DNA from: Devosia faecipullorum
GTDB lineage: Bacteria > Pseudomonadota > Alphaproteobacteria > Rhizobiales > Devosiaceae
Length of the DNA: 64,000 bases
Direction of reading: 5' to 3'
Assembly (NCBI RefSeq): GCF_015158295.1
Contig: NZ_JACDXV010000002.1
Location: forward strand, 403,501-467,500
A program made the translations under genes and the position numbers. Under the pieces are notes generated by a model. The model did no database searches, had not been told where the DNA came from, and worked only from the letters and a program-made list of their open reading frames with translations. Below, one piece after another: positions 18,423-27,876 of this stretch. The stretch's first letter is position 1; the number at the start of each line of letters is the position of its first letter.

Positions 18423-19168
18423 CGTGCGTCCTTGGGGATGCGATAGGAATAATCGTATTGATGAACATAGCCGAGGCGAGCATAGAGCGACTTGGCGGCG
18501 GCGTTGTCGGCCTGCACGTTGAGCGCCGCGATCCGGGCTCCCTGCGCATGAGCCCAGGCAAGGCCGGAGCGCATCATCGCCGCGCCCAGGCCCTGGCGGC
18601 GGCGTCTTGTGTCAGTGACGACATTGCCGGCGATGACGATGCCGTCGGCGATGGCCATGAGCCCGGAGGCCACGACCGCGCCGTCGCGAAAGATCAGCAC
18701 TCCGGCCGCAGGAACCGCTATGACCCTGAGCAGGCGCGAGAAGCGGTCGGCAATATCGTCGCTATAATGCTGCAAACGCTGCTGGGCGGCGAGAAAGACG
18801 GGATCGAGCGGGTCGGTGATCCGGCCCTCGGCTTCGCCTTCGTGGGCGTGGAGCGGCATGGCGTAGAGATGGCTCGCATCGATGCCGATCCAGCCCTGGG
18901 CGTCGAGGCAGGAGGACAAGGCCGAACTTTGCAGTGGGGTGGTGCGGATGACGGGGGCAATGCCGCGTTCGACATACCAGGCCTTGCCGGCGGCCAGACG
19001 TTCGGCGGCATTGTCATTGTCCGCAGGGTCGAAGCATTGCAGCGAATTGGCTCTTTTGGTGTAGCCATTGGCGGCGCGGCGCAGCCAGGCGCCGTCCCAA
19101 TCGAGCTCGATGGCGGGCCAGGCTTTCAAGCCGGCCCGTTCGAAGGCTGCGCAATCGGGGAGGGCCAT
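18419..19168 (-). CDS. GNAT family N-acetyltransferase
   Basis: A 249-residue protein whose C-terminal half is a GNAT domain. The acetyl-CoA loop is RRRRQGLGAAMM, followed by the usual ALNVQADNAAAKSLYARLGY. The N-terminal half (about 110 residues, beginning LPDCAAFERAGLKAWP) is an extra domain seen in related two-domain GNAT proteins. The substrate is unknown. The start at 19168 has AAGGA a few bases upstream. It lies downstream of argJ, separated by a palindromic repeat, and is coupled to mutT. Confidence 0.85.
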   Translation of the reverse strand: MALPDCAAFERAGLKAWPAIELDWDGAWLRRAANGYTKRANSLQCFDPADNDNAAERLAAGKAWYVERGIAPVIRTTPLQSSALSSCLDAQGWIGIDASHLYAMPLHAHEGEAEGRITDPLDPVFLAAQQRLQHYSDDIADRFSRLLRVIAVPAAGVLIFRDGAVVASGLMAIADGIVIAGNVVTDTRRRRQGLGAAMMRSGLAWAHAQGARIAALNVQADNAAAKSLYARLGYVHQYDYSYRIPKDAR

Positions 19169-19251
19169 CCTCAAATCCTTCCGGCCTTTAGGCGCTGTAC
19201 CCATCCTCGTCACCCAAGGGCGGGCTGGCCCATGCGAGGGATCTTTGCATT

Positions 19252-19284
19252 GGATTGCCCGGACAAGCCGGGCAATGACGATGG
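19252..19284 (+). repeat. Palindromic repeat, copy 1 of the GGATTGCCCGG family
   Basis: GGATTGCCCGGACAAG followed by CCGGGCAATGACGATGG forms a stem of TTGCCCGG with CCGGGCAA. The same unit recurs at 58402-58434 and 58583-58615, differing only at one base in the loop (ACAAG against ACGAG). It resembles REP elements. Confidence 0.85.
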
Positions 19285-19330
19285 AACGAAGACGTCCAGC
19301 CAGCGAGGCTCCCGTGACAGGCGGAACGAT

Positions 19331-20566
19331 CTAGCTCCGGTAGTCGCCATTGATAGTGATGTAGCCATGGGTGAGGTCGCAGGTATAGACCGTCGCCTTG
19401 CCGTCCCCCAGGCCGAGGCTGACGGTCAGATCGAGGTCTTCGCCCTTCATATAGGCGCTGGTGGCGGCCTCGTCATAGAAGGCGGCGCGCTCGCCGTCGC
19501 GGGCCACGGTGAGATCGCCGAAGCGAATGGCAAGACGGTCGCGGTCGGCGGGTTCGCCGGCCTTGCCGACGGCCATGACCACGCGGCCCCAATTGGCGTC
19601 CTCACCGGCAATGGCGGTCTTGACCAGCGGGGAATCGGCAATGGCCTTGGCGATGCGGAAGGCGCTCTCGTCCGAGACGGCGCCCTCGACATGGACGGAA
19701 ACCTGCTTGGTAGCCCCCTCGCCGTCGCGCACCACATGGATGGCCAGTTCGAACAGGACATCCGACAGCGCCTGGCCGAAAATTTCGGCGCGGGGATCAT
19801 CGAGGCTCAGAATGGGTTCGACCGGCGCCTTGCCCGTGGCGAAGGCCAGAAGGGTGTCGGAGGTGGAGGTGTCGCTATCGACGGTGATGGAATTGAAGCT
19901 GGTCTGGTTGTGACGGGCCAGCAGAGTCTGTAGCGCCGAAGCTGCGATGGGCATGTCGGTGACGACGAAGGACAGCATGGTGGCCATGTCCGGCGCAATC
20001 ATGCCCGAGCCTTTGGCGATGCCATTGATGCTGATTTCGACCCCGTCGATCTCCAGCACGGCGCCGGAGAGCTTGGGATAGGTGTCGGTGGTCATGATCG
20101 CTTTGGCCGGCTCGATCCAGGGCGTGTCGGCCATGCGGGTGGCAGTCTCGTCGAGCACGCCGGAGAATTTTGAGGCATCGAGCGGTTCGCCGATGACGCC
20201 GGTCGAGGCGAGGAAAATCTCCTCGATCCGGCAGCCCAAGGCACCGGCGGCGATTTCGGCGGTCTGGCGGACGCTGTCGCGGCCCTTGAGGCCGGTAAAG
20301 GCATTGGCATTGCCCGAATTGACGACGAGGCCGCGCGCCTTGCCGCCGGCCAGGTTGGCGCGGCACCAATCGACGGCGGCCGAGGAGCATTTCGAGCGGG
20401 TGAGGACGCCGGCGACGACCGTGCCTTCATCGAAGGCCATCAGCAGGACGTCGGTGCGGTTCTTGTACTTGATCCCGGCTTCGGCGGTGGCAAAGCGCAC
20501 CCCTGCAATGGCCGGCAGGTCAGGATAGGTCTTGGGAGCGAGGGGCGAAACCGGATGGGCGGCCAT
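19331..20566 (-). CDS. argJ: Bifunctional glutamate N-acetyltransferase / ornithine acetyltransferase
   Basis: A 411-residue enzyme of arginine synthesis. It moves the acetyl group from N-acetylornithine to glutamate and, in bifunctional forms, also uses acetyl-CoA. It is made as a precursor that cleaves itself between A195 and T196 in [16 protein letters not shown]; the new N-terminal threonine is the nucleophile. Other family landmarks are [12 protein letters not shown] and STGVIGEPL, and the oxyanion threonines lie in the latter. The length is normal. Whether this one uses acetyl-CoA cannot be read from sequence. It follows secA on the same strand, after a terminator, so it probably has its own promoter in the 99-base gap. 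Confidence 0.96.
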   Translation of the reverse strand: MAAHPVSPLAPKTYPDLPAIAGVRFATAEAGIKYKNRTDVLLMAFDEGTVVAGVLTRSKCSSAAVDWCRANLAGGKARGLVVNSGNANAFTGLKGRDSVRQTAEIAAGALGCRIEEIFLASTGVIGEPLDASKFSGVLDETATRMADTPWIEPAKAIMTTDTYPKLSGAVLEIDGVEISINGIAKGSGMIAPDMATMLSFVVTDMPIAASALQTLLARHNQTSFNSITVDSDTSTSDTLLAFATGKAPVEPILSLDDPRAEIFGQALSDVLFELAIHVVRDGEGATKQVSVHVEGAVSDESAFRIAKAIADSPLVKTAIAGEDANWGRVVMAVGKAGEPADRDRLAIRFGDLTVARDGERAAFYDEAATSAYMKGEDLDLTVSLGLGDGKATVYTCDLTHGYITINGDYRS

Positions 20567-20628
20567 TGGGGAAACCTTTTAGGGCAAATCTCGCCTTGAT
20601 GTGCCTCAAAGGTGCGCCAGGTGCAAGA

Positions 20629-20650
20629 AGGGCGGCCCCGGGGCCGCCCT
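20629..20650 (-). terminator. Palindromic GC-rich terminator after secA
   Basis: AGGGCGGCCCC (20629-20639) and GGGGCCGCCCT (20640-20650) form a perfect palindrome 16 bases after the secA stop. Reading on the minus strand, TTCTT follows; the better T run is on the plus strand, so termination strength for secA is uncertain. Confidence 0.65.
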
Positions 20651-20665
20651 TTTTCATCATCGCAT

Positions 20666-23374
20666 TCAGGCGAAGGCGCCGTGGCAATGCTTGAACTTCT
20701 TGCCCGAGCCGCAGGGGCAGGGGGCATTGCGCGAGACGCCCTGGAGGAGTTTCGGATCGATGGGCGGCAGGCCGTCGCGGCTGGCGACATCGTCGCCCAG
20801 CGCATCGTTCTCGCCGGTGGTCGGATCGATATGGGTGGAGGTCAGCCGGCTCAGGTCCGGAGCCGGCGGCGGCTCGGGTTGGCGGATCTGAATCTCGATA
20901 TGGCTGAGCTGGGTGGTCACCAATTCGCGCAGATTGCCCAGCATGGCCTGGAACAGCTCATAGGCTTCCTGCTTGTATTCGTTGAGCGGGTCGCGCTGGG
21001 CGATGCCGCGCCAGCCGACGACCTTGGAGAGGTGGTCGAGCATGACCAGATGCTCGCGCCACAGCCCGTCCACCGATTGCAGCAGGATGGACTTTTCCAC
21101 CTGACGCATGATGTTGGCCGAGTATTTTTCTTCCTTGGACGCGATCAGAGTATCGGAGGCCGCGCGCAGGCGCTCCTCGATGGTCTCGACGTCGATGCCT
21201 TCCTCGGCGGCCCATTGAGCGGCGGGGATGTCGATATTGAGATAGGTCTTGGCGGCGGTTTCGAGCTGCTCGACATTCCACTGCTCGGGATAGGAGCGCG
21301 GCGGGATGGCGCGGGAGATCACGTTCTCGACCACGCCATGGCGCATCTCGGTAATGGTCTCGCTGACATCGTCTTCATCCATGAATTCGAGACGCTGTTC
21401 GAAGATCACCTTGCGCTGATCGTTCATCACGTCGTCATATTTGAGGATGTTCTTGCGGATGTCGAAATTGCGCGCCTCGACCTTGCCCTGGGCACGTTCA
21501 ATGGCCTTGGTCACCCAGGGATGGGTGATGCTCTCGCCCTGTTCCAGCCCCAGCTTGCCGAGCATGGAATCCATGCTCTCGATGGGGAAGATGCGCATCA
21601 GGTCGTCCTGAAGCGAGAGGAAGAACTTGGAATGGCCGGGGTCGCCCTGGCGACCGGAGCGACCGCGCAACTGGTTGTCGATGCGGCGGGATTCGTGACG
21701 CTCGGTACCGATGACCATGAGGCCGCCTGCTGCCAGGGCCTTCTGCTTGTCGTCGGCGATCGTGGCCTTGATCTCGGCGATCTTCTGCTCGCGCGCCTCG
21801 CCCTCGAGGCCCTCGGCCTCCTTCTGGATGCGCATTTCGAGATTGCCGCCGAGCTGGATGTCGGTGCCGCGACCGGCCATGTTGGTGGCGATGGTGATGG
21901 CGCCGGGCAGGCCGGCATCGGCGACGATGAAGGCTTCCTGCTCGTGGTGGCGGGCATTGAGCACGTTCATCTGCCCGACATTCTTCTTACGGAGGATGTC
22001 GGCGAGCATTTCGCTCTTTTCAATCGAGGTCGTGCCCACCAGAACCGGCTGGCCGCGTTCCTGGCATTGCTTGATCAGGTCGGCGATGGCGTCGAACTTC
22101 TCCTCCGCCGTGCGGTAGATGGCGTCGTCTTCGTCGATCCGCTGCACCGGCAGGTTGGTCGGCACGGTGGTGACGCCCAGCCCATAGATGTCGGCAAATT
22201 CTTCGGCCTCGGTCTCGGCGGTGCCGGTCATGCCGGCGAGCTTCTTGTAGAGGCGGAAATAATTCTGGAAGGTGATCGAGGCCAGCGTCTGGTTCTCGGC
22301 CTGGATCTTGACGTGTTCCTTGGCTTCGAGCGCCTGGTGCAGGCCTTCCGAATAGCGGCGGCCCGGCATCATGCGGCCGGAGAATTCGTCGATGATGACC
22401 ACTTCGCCGCCTTCCGCATTCTGGCGGACGATATAATCCTTGTCCTTGCGGAACAGCTTGTGGGCGCGCAGCGCCGAATTGGCATGGTGCACGAGGATGA
22501 CGTTTTCCACGTCATACATGGAGCCGGACTTGAGCAGCCCGGCTTCCGCCAGCGCGGCTTCGAGCTTTTCCACGCCCTGGTCGGTAAAGGTGGCCGAGCG
22601 GTGCTTTTCCTCGATCTCGAAATCGCCCTCGCCGATCAGCGGCATCAGCCCGTCGATCTTGATATAGAGGTCGGAGCGGTCCTCGGCGGGGCCGGAAATG
22701 ATCAGCGGCGTGCGCGCTTCGTCGATGAGAATGGAGTCCACTTCGTCGACGATGGCGAATTCATGACCCCGCTGCACCATCTGGGCGCGGGTATATTTCA
22801 TATTGTCGCGCAGATAGTCGAAGCCGAGCTCGTTATTGGTGCCATAGGTGATGTCGCAAGCATAGGCGGCCTTGCGGTCGGCATCGTTGATGCCGGGCAC
22901 GATGACGCCCGTGGTCAGGCCGAGAAAACCGTAAATCTGGCCCATCCAGGCGGCGTCGCGCCTGACGAGGTAGTCGTTGACGGTCACCAGATGCGCGCCC
23001 TTGCCGGTCAGCGCATTGAGATACATGGGCAGGGTCGCGACCAGCGTCTTGCCTTCGCCGGTGCGCATTTCGGCGATGGAACGGTCGTTCATGACCATGC
23101 CGCCGATCAATTGGGTATCGAAATGGCGCATGCCCAGCACGCGCTTGCTGGCTTCGCGCACGGTGGCGAAGGCAGGAACGATGAGATCGTCGAGCTTCTT
23201 GCCGTTTTCCAGCATCGTCTTGAATTCGGCGGTGCGCGCCTTGAGCGCGTCGTCGCCGAGCTTGGCCAGTTCGGGCTCGAGCGCGTTGATCGCCGCCACC
23301 TTGCCCTGATACTGCTTGACCTGCCTGTCGGACGGTGACCCGAAAATTTTTCGGGCAAGCGCAGCTAGTGGCAT
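20666..23374 (-). CDS. secA: SecA preprotein translocase ATPase
   Basis: A 902-residue motor that pushes unfolded precursors through SecYEG. The Walker A motif is at residues 106-110 (MRTGEGKT), and [35 protein letters not shown] and GRAGRQG-like sequences (SGRQGDPG) mark the nucleotide-binding domains. The C-terminal zinc tail [18 protein letters not shown] binds SecB or ribosomes. The start at 23374 gives [12 protein letters not shown], with AAGGA eight bases upstream; further in-frame Met codons upstream lie in a non-conserved stretch. Divergent from the secreted parvulin gene. Nothing unusual is seen. Confidence 0.97.
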   Translation of the reverse strand: MPLAALARKIFGSPSDRQVKQYQGKVAAINALEPELAKLGDDALKARTAEFKTMLENGKKLDDLIVPAFATVREASKRVLGMRHFDTQLIGGMVMNDRSIAEMRTGEGKTLVATLPMYLNALTGKGAHLVTVNDYLVRRDAAWMGQIYGFLGLTTGVIVPGINDADRKAAYACDITYGTNNELGFDYLRDNMKYTRAQMVQRGHEFAIVDEVDSILIDEARTPLIISGPAEDRSDLYIKIDGLMPLIGEGDFEIEEKHRSATFTDQGVEKLEAALAEAGLLKSGSMYDVENVILVHHANSALRAHKLFRKDKDYIVRQNAEGGEVVIIDEFSGRMMPGRRYSEGLHQALEAKEHVKIQAENQTLASITFQNYFRLYKKLAGMTGTAETEAEEFADIYGLGVTTVPTNLPVQRIDEDDAIYRTAEEKFDAIADLIKQCQERGQPVLVGTTSIEKSEMLADILRKKNVGQMNVLNARHHEQEAFIVADAGLPGAITIATNMAGRGTDIQLGGNLEMRIQKEAEGLEGEAREQKIAEIKATIADDKQKALAAGGLMVIGTERHESRRIDNQLRGRSGRQGDPGHSKFFLSLQDDLMRIFPIESMDSMLGKLGLEQGESITHPWVTKAIERAQGKVEARNFDIRKNILKYDDVMNDQRKVIFEQRLEFMDEDDVSETITEMRHGVVENVISRAIPPRSYPEQWNVEQLETAAKTYLNIDIPAAQWAAEEGIDVETIEERLRAASDTLIASKEEKYSANIMRQVEKSILLQSVDGLWREHLVMLDHLSKVVGWRGIAQRDPLNEYKQEAYELFQAMLGNLRELVTTQLSHIEIQIRQPEPPPAPDLSRLTSTHIDPTTGENDALGDDVASRDGLPPIDPKLLQGVSRNAPCPCGSGKKFKHCHGAFA

Positions 23375-23777
23375 GTTTGCGGTCCTTCTTGTGTCGGCGG
23401 CGGGGCGGTGGATCGGGCGGCGCGTCGTCACATGGGCGCGTCTGCCAGCCCATTCCGCCTCGTCACAACTGGGGAATCCCTAACGGTCCCGAATGTGTTC
23501 GTGTTGCATTCCCGCTGCGCGTCGCTCGGGCGCGGCAACAGGCCATGCTCTGGAAAAGCGGGTGAGATGTAAGAGTGGGGTCCACTCTTGTCAACGTATG
23601 CGAATTCCGCCACATCACTGCCTGTCTCATGGTTTCCGGGCTTAACAGGCAGGCGTGAAGACGAGGTAAGCGTTCCGGTCCTCGGCACAATTTGGCCTTT
23701 CTGGCATGCGGGCGGGACGGGACAGACCGATTGACCGTGCCGGCGCGTCTCGCCCGGCCAAGGAGAAATGTGACGCC
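23375..23777. other. 403-base divergent intergenic region between secA and the parvulin gene
   Basis: No convincing gene. It should hold the promoters of secA and of the parvulin gene. A hairpin of AAGAGTGG (23571-23578) with CCACTCTT (23582-23589) is present but has no T run. I cannot place promoter boxes with confidence. Confidence 0.5.
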
Positions 23778-24671
23778 ATGCGGAAATCCAGCCTGCGCCT
23801 GATGCGCGCCGTCAGCCTTGTTGCGCTTCTGGCCTCGGTGCCGGCCGCCAGCGCCCTGGCCCAGGGCGAGGCTATTGCCAATGCCAATGCAGTGGTGGCC
23901 AGCGTGGGTGACGAGACCATTACCGAGGCAGACCTTGCCTTTGCCGCCGAAGACATGGCGCAGGACCTGGCGCAGATGCCGCCGGAGGAGCGCCGGGCGT
24001 TCCTCGTGCGCATCCTCATCGACATGAAGGTCATGTCCAAGGCGGCGCGCGAAGCGGGCATGGACCAGACCGAGATTTTTGCCCAGAGGCAGAAATATCT
24101 CGAGGAGCGGGCGCTGCGCCGGGCCTATTTCAACGAAGCCATTGCCGGGGCCGTGACCGAAGAGGCCGCCCGCGCCGAATATGACGCTTTCGTCCAGCAA
24201 TTCGCGCCGCAAGACGAAATTCGCGCCAGCCATATCCTGGTGGAGGACGAAGCCAAGGCCAATGAACTCAAGGCCCAGCTCGATAGCGGTGCCGATTTTG
24301 CCGAGTTGGCGCGGGAAAACTCCATCGATCCGGGCGCGGCCAATGGCGGCGATCTCGGCTTTTTTGGCCGCGGCATGATGGTGCAGCCCTTCGAGACGGC
24401 GGCCTTCGGGCTGGCCAATGCGGGTGACGTGTCGGCACCGGTGCAGTCCCAGTTCGGCTGGCACATCATCAAGCTGGCCGAAAAGCGGCAATCCGCCCCG
24501 CCCAGCTTCGAGCAGGTGGCACCCCAGATCCAGAACCAGTTGCTGATGCGCTCCTTCAGCGAAAAGGTCGAGGAATTGATGGATGGCGTCGAGATCGTGA
24601 TCGAAGATCCCGAGCTCAAGGCCCGGTTCGACGCGCAGGAGGCCGAGGAGGCCGGCGCGCTGGCTGAGTAG
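23778..24671 (+). CDS. Secreted parvulin-type peptidylprolyl isomerase
   Basis: A 297-residue periplasmic folding helper. The signal peptide ends after ASALAQ. A SurA-like N-terminal helical part (residues about 35-145) precedes one parvulin domain, marked by EIRASHILVEDEAKA, FAELARENSIDPGAANGGDLGFFGRG and FGWHIIKLAEK. The length and layout match the PrsA/SurA-like foldases found next to secA in Rhizobiales. The ATG at 23778 is chosen because it begins the signal peptide; AAGGAG lies 12 bases upstream, a little far. Its stop lies two bases from the convergent stop of the next gene. Confidence 0.9.
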   Translation: MRKSSLRLMRAVSLVALLASVPAASALAQGEAIANANAVVASVGDETITEADLAFAAEDMAQDLAQMPPEERRAFLVRILIDMKVMSKAAREAGMDQTEIFAQRQKYLEERALRRAYFNEAIAGAVTEEAARAEYDAFVQQFAPQDEIRASHILVEDEAKANELKAQLDSGADFAELARENSIDPGAANGGDLGFFGRGMMVQPFETAAFGLANAGDVSAPVQSQFGWHIIKLAEKRQSAPPSFEQVAPQIQNQLLMRSFSEKVEELMDGVEIVIEDPELKARFDAQEAEEAGALAE

Positions 24672-24673
24672 AA

Positions 24674-25348
24674 TCAGCAGGTGACGCGGATTTCGGCATA
24701 ACCGGTCAGACCCTCGTCACCACCGGAGGTTACGCCTATGGTGCAGGAGGGGCTGCCCGGCAGCACGATGGACCCGCCCGAGGCGATCGTCGTGCCGTCT
24801 GCCAGCACGATATAGCCATTGGTGACCTGTGCCACATTAATTATCGATGATTGCCCGCAGATCGGGTAGCTGTCGCCTTCGGCGACGAGGATGCGCATGC
24901 CCGAGGGCAGGCAGTCTTCGTTGCCGGCGGTGGCCGGCGCTGCCGGATCGGGGGCAAGGGCAGCCGCAGCGGGCGGCACAATGCTCTGTCCCCGCTCGAG
25001 AATGGCGAGGCGATTGGCCAATTCCGCCAAAGCCTCGCCCTCGGCCCGGGCGGGGACATTATTGCCTGCGCCGCGGGCATAAAGATCGAGACTGACGCGG
25101 AGCTGGGCGATTTCGGAGGCGAGGCGGCGGGCTTCCACCTGCCCCGCTTCATGCAGCCAGGCCGCAGTCGCCAGGCCGGAAAGGCCCGCAATGAGGCCCA
25201 TTGCGCCAAGGATCAGCGCGAAGACGGACAGGCGGGACGCTTTTGCCGGCGTCGCAAGATTGCGGGCATTGTCCGACAGGGGGCGCATTTCGGGTATCAG
25301 CGTGATCCCGGCGCCGTCCGATAGGCGCTGCTGTTCTGGCTGGTCCAC
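24674..25348 (-). CDS. Unknown membrane-anchored protein with cysteine-rich periplasmic end
   Basis: A 224-residue protein I do not recognise. Residues 1-39 are cytoplasmic, residues 40-63 form one membrane helix (FALILGAMGLIAGLSGLA), and a heptad-like stretch (VEARRLASEIAQLRVSL) suggests a coiled coil. A Pro/Ala-rich linker leads to a periplasmic domain with four cysteines (EDCLPSG, YPICGQS, PSCTIG and the last residue), which could form two disulfides. GTG 25348 is chosen because GGAG lies about eight bases upstream; ATG 25288 is an alternative. It neighbours the L,D-transpeptidase and the parvulin, so an envelope role is possible but unproven. Confidence 0.75.
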   Translation of the reverse strand: MDQPEQQRLSDGAGITLIPEMRPLSDNARNLATPAKASRLSVFALILGAMGLIAGLSGLATAAWLHEAGQVEARRLASEIAQLRVSLDLYARGAGNNVPARAEGEALAELANRLAILERGQSIVPPAAAALAPDPAAPATAGNEDCLPSGMRILVAEGDSYPICGQSSIINVAQVTNGYIVLADGTTIASGGSIVLPGSPSCTIGVTSGGDEGLTGYAEIRVTC

Positions 25349-25519
25349 ACGCTCTCTCCGATTGCCGCCTGGTGCGGCCTTCCCACCAAAGTGGGGCCGA
25401 ACTTTGGCTCCAAGCCTATGCCATAAGACAGGCCACGCCCCGAAGCGCGAGCCGCTCAAGTGTCTTGCTTGCGCGGCGGATTTTCCGAAAACCGTGAATG
25501 CGCGTTTCGGCCCGAGGTC

Positions 25520-26602
25520 TTAGGGGCGCGCATTGGCCGGGGTGGGCAGGCTCGCCGGTTTTCCGGAAATGACCGGCTTGATATTGGGATCCTGGCCGGG
25601 ATTGCCGCCGAACATGCCGCCGATACCACCGAAGAAACCGCTGACCGCCTCGCTGCGCTGCTTGAGCGCCGCGTCCTCGGCCGCCTTGCGGTCGGTTGCT
25701 TTCTGCGCCGCCTCCGATTGGCTGGCCAGCGTCGCATTGTCGGCCTGCTGCTTGGCGGTGAGGGCGGCATTGGCGATGACCGGGGGGCAGGGGCCAAGTG
25801 CATTGAGCGGGCCCGAGGAGGCCGGATTGAAGATATAGCGGCCCTCGCAGACGTCCCAGGCCGGCGGGGTCTTGGTCAGCTCGAACAGATCGTAGCCCGT
25901 TTTGATGTTCTTCCAGAAATCCATGTGGGGGCTGGAGGAATGACGGGCCAGGTTGGCCGTGGTCATGCGGAAGGGGAAGATTTGCAGCTGGAAGCTGGTA
26001 TTGCCGCCCTTGAAGCTGTCGCGGGCCAGGGCATAAATCTCGGCCACGCCCTGATCGGTCATGGCATAGCAGCCGCTGGAAGAACAATCGCCATGCACCA
26101 TCAGATTGGAGCCGGTGCGGCCATGGGCGCGGTCGAACTTGTTGGGAAAGCCGGTATTGAAGGCTAGGTAATAATTGGATTTGGGGTGCAACAGGCCGGG
26201 CGTGATCGTCGAGAAGCCCTCGGGGCTCTGGCGGTCGCCTTCCTTGAATTTGGGGCCCAGCTCGCCGGAAAAGGCGCAGATCTCGTATGCCTTGAAAAGC
26301 TTGTACGTGCCCGAAGCAGTGCGCTTCCACACTTCCAGAACTGCTTCTTCCTTGAAGATGCGCACCAGCATGGCTTCATTGGCTGATGAGCCCATATTGC
26401 GCAGGCCCTGCACCACCGCGCCAGAAAGCGGCTGATTGTGGCGATTATCGCCGGCCTTGACGAAGCTGGAGCAGGCGGCAAGACCCACGGTCAGCCAGCA
26501 GAGGATCACGAAAGCGCCGAGGCGGTGGAAGAGGGAAGCGGACACGAGGATGAGACCCGGATAGCTAGCATTGCCCCGTTCGGGGTTTGGTTTACGCAAC
26601 AT
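25520..26602 (-). CDS. YafK-type L,D-transpeptidase family lipoprotein
   Basis: A protein of up to 360 residues with a YkuD catalytic domain, predicted to cross-link or trim peptidoglycan peptides. The active-site pattern is HGDCSSSGCYAMTDQG, with the catalytic Cys in SSSGC and an upstream His. The GELGPKFKEGDRQSPEGFS region is typical of YafK proteins. A lipobox (GLAAC) marks it as a lipoprotein. The C-terminal 80 residues are Ala/Gln/Lys-rich (helical) and end in a Gly-rich part. The start is uncertain: ATG 26602 gives a long leader, GTG 26545 a normal 25-residue one. Neither has a good ribosome-binding site. Confidence 0.87.
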   Translation of the reverse strand: MLRKPNPERGNASYPGLILVSASLFHRLGAFVILCWLTVGLAACSSFVKAGDNRHNQPLSGAVVQGLRNMGSSANEAMLVRIFKEEAVLEVWKRTASGTYKLFKAYEICAFSGELGPKFKEGDRQSPEGFSTITPGLLHPKSNYYLAFNTGFPNKFDRAHGRTGSNLMVHGDCSSSGCYAMTDQGVAEIYALARDSFKGGNTSFQLQIFPFRMTTANLARHSSSPHMDFWKNIKTGYDLFELTKTPPAWDVCEGRYIFNPASSGPLNALGPCPPVIANAALTAKQQADNATLASQSEAAQKATDRKAAEDAALKQRSEAVSGFFGGIGGMFGGNPGQDPNIKPVISGKPASLPTPANARP

Positions 26603-26692
26603 GACCCAAGGCGGTGAATGAAGCCTTTACCGAAGGCAAATGCCAGAAGGATAGGCGGGCTGCTCACGCCGATGTGTGTGCATAGGGGCCAG

Positions 26693-26727
26693 AAAAAACG
26701 CCGCCTCCGGAGGGAAGCGGCGTTTTT
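26693..26727 (-). terminator. Rho-independent terminator after accA
   Basis: On the minus strand, CGCCGC (from 26722 to 26717) pairs with GCGGCG (26704 to 26699), flanked by five-base A and T runs, giving a long stem followed by TTTTTT. It begins about 20 bases after the accA stop. It could also act on the plus strand. Confidence 0.9.
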
Positions 26728-26747
26728 CCTGGCCAATGGTCCGAAAA

Positions 26748-27701
26748 TCAGAGGCTGGTGCCGATGGCGAGGAATTTTTCCCGGCGGTGCTCGCGCGTTT
26801 CCAGGCGCGACCGGCCATCGAAATCCTTGAGGAAGGTGTCGATGGCGGCGCGAGTGGCATCCATGATCACGCCGTGATGGCGATGGGCGCCGCCGGCAGG
26901 CTCGGGAATGATGGCGTCGATGACGCCGAAGCCGAGCAAGTCCTGGGCGGTGATCTTCTGGGCCGTGGCCATGTCCTGGGCGCGGCCGGCATCGCGGAAC
27001 AGGATCGAGGCGCCGGCTTCGGGCGAGATCACCGAATAGATGGAATTTTCCAGCATCAGCACGCGATTGGCGGTGGCAATGGCGATGGCGCCACCGGACC
27101 CGCCTTCGCCAATGACGATGGCGAGATTGGGCACACCCAGTTCCAGTCCCTTTTCGGTGGACCGGGCAATGGCCTCGGCCTGTCCGCGTTCCTCGGCGCC
27201 GATGCCGGGATAGGCGCCGGCTGTATCGACGAAGGAGAGGACCGGCAGGGAGAAGCGGTCGGCCATGTCCATGACCCGGACTGCCTTGCGATAGCCCTCG
27301 GGATTGGCCATGCCGAAATTATGCTTGAGCCTGGTCTCGGTGGAATTGCCCTTTTCCTGGCCCAGAATGGCAACGGGAATGCCGTTAAAGCGGCCGAAGC
27401 CGGCCTGCAGGGCAGCGTCCTCGCCATATTTGCGGTCACCAGCCAGCGGCTGCCATTCGGTGATGAGCGAGCGCACGTAGTCGGAGAAATGCGGGCGCTG
27501 CGGATGGCGCGCCACCTGGGTCTTCTGCCAGGGGGTGAGCTTGCGGTAGATTTCCACCAAAGCTTCGTCGGCGCGCGCGGAAAGCCGGTTCACTTCCTCG
27601 TCGATGGACACGGCCTGGTCAGCGGCCGCCAGCGACTTGAGTTCGACAATCTTGGCCTCAAGATCGGCAACCGGCTTTTCAAAATCGAGATAAGACTGCA
27701 T
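26748..27701 (-). CDS. accA: Acetyl-CoA carboxylase carboxyltransferase, alpha subunit
   Basis: A 317-residue subunit of the carboxyltransferase that makes malonyl-CoA, the first step of fatty acid synthesis, working with AccD (not in the window). Landmarks are DFEKPVADLEAKIVELKS at the N-terminus, GNSTETRLKHNFGMANPEG, FVDTAGAYPGIGAEERGQ and GEGGSGGAIAIA. The ATG at 27701 starts the conserved MQSYLDFEKP; in-frame codons upstream are not conserved. The ribosome-binding site is a modest GGTGG. xerD precedes it on the same strand, 175 bases away, and a strong terminator follows. Confidence 0.96.
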   Translation of the reverse strand: MQSYLDFEKPVADLEAKIVELKSLAAADQAVSIDEEVNRLSARADEALVEIYRKLTPWQKTQVARHPQRPHFSDYVRSLITEWQPLAGDRKYGEDAALQAGFGRFNGIPVAILGQEKGNSTETRLKHNFGMANPEGYRKAVRVMDMADRFSLPVLSFVDTAGAYPGIGAEERGQAEAIARSTEKGLELGVPNLAIVIGEGGSGGAIAIATANRVLMLENSIYSVISPEAGASILFRDAGRAQDMATAQKITAQDLLGFGVIDAIIPEPAGGAHRHHGVIMDATRAAIDTFLKDFDGRSRLETREHRREKFLAIGTSL

Positions 27702-27876
27702 CCCACCGCCCGTAAGGGTCTGAATTATGACGCGCAAGCGCGTGCGCTGCTGTTGCGCTCTAAAGTGGCCGGAAAGTGGCGAGGCTGCAATCGCAAGTCA
27801 AGGTTATGCGGCGAAATGGTTGGCGATTGATGGGGACGACGCTGATGCGACAGGTATCCCGCGCTTGGCCGAACCG

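Noticed and set aside
20612..23338. Plus-strand open frame of 908 codons opposite secA
   Set aside because: It is the antisense shadow of secA, which has all SecA motifs, and the product resembles no family. High GC content produces such long shadows.
23571..23589. Terminator between secA and the parvulin gene
   Set aside because: The hairpin has no T run and lies between divergent genes, where no transcript should end.
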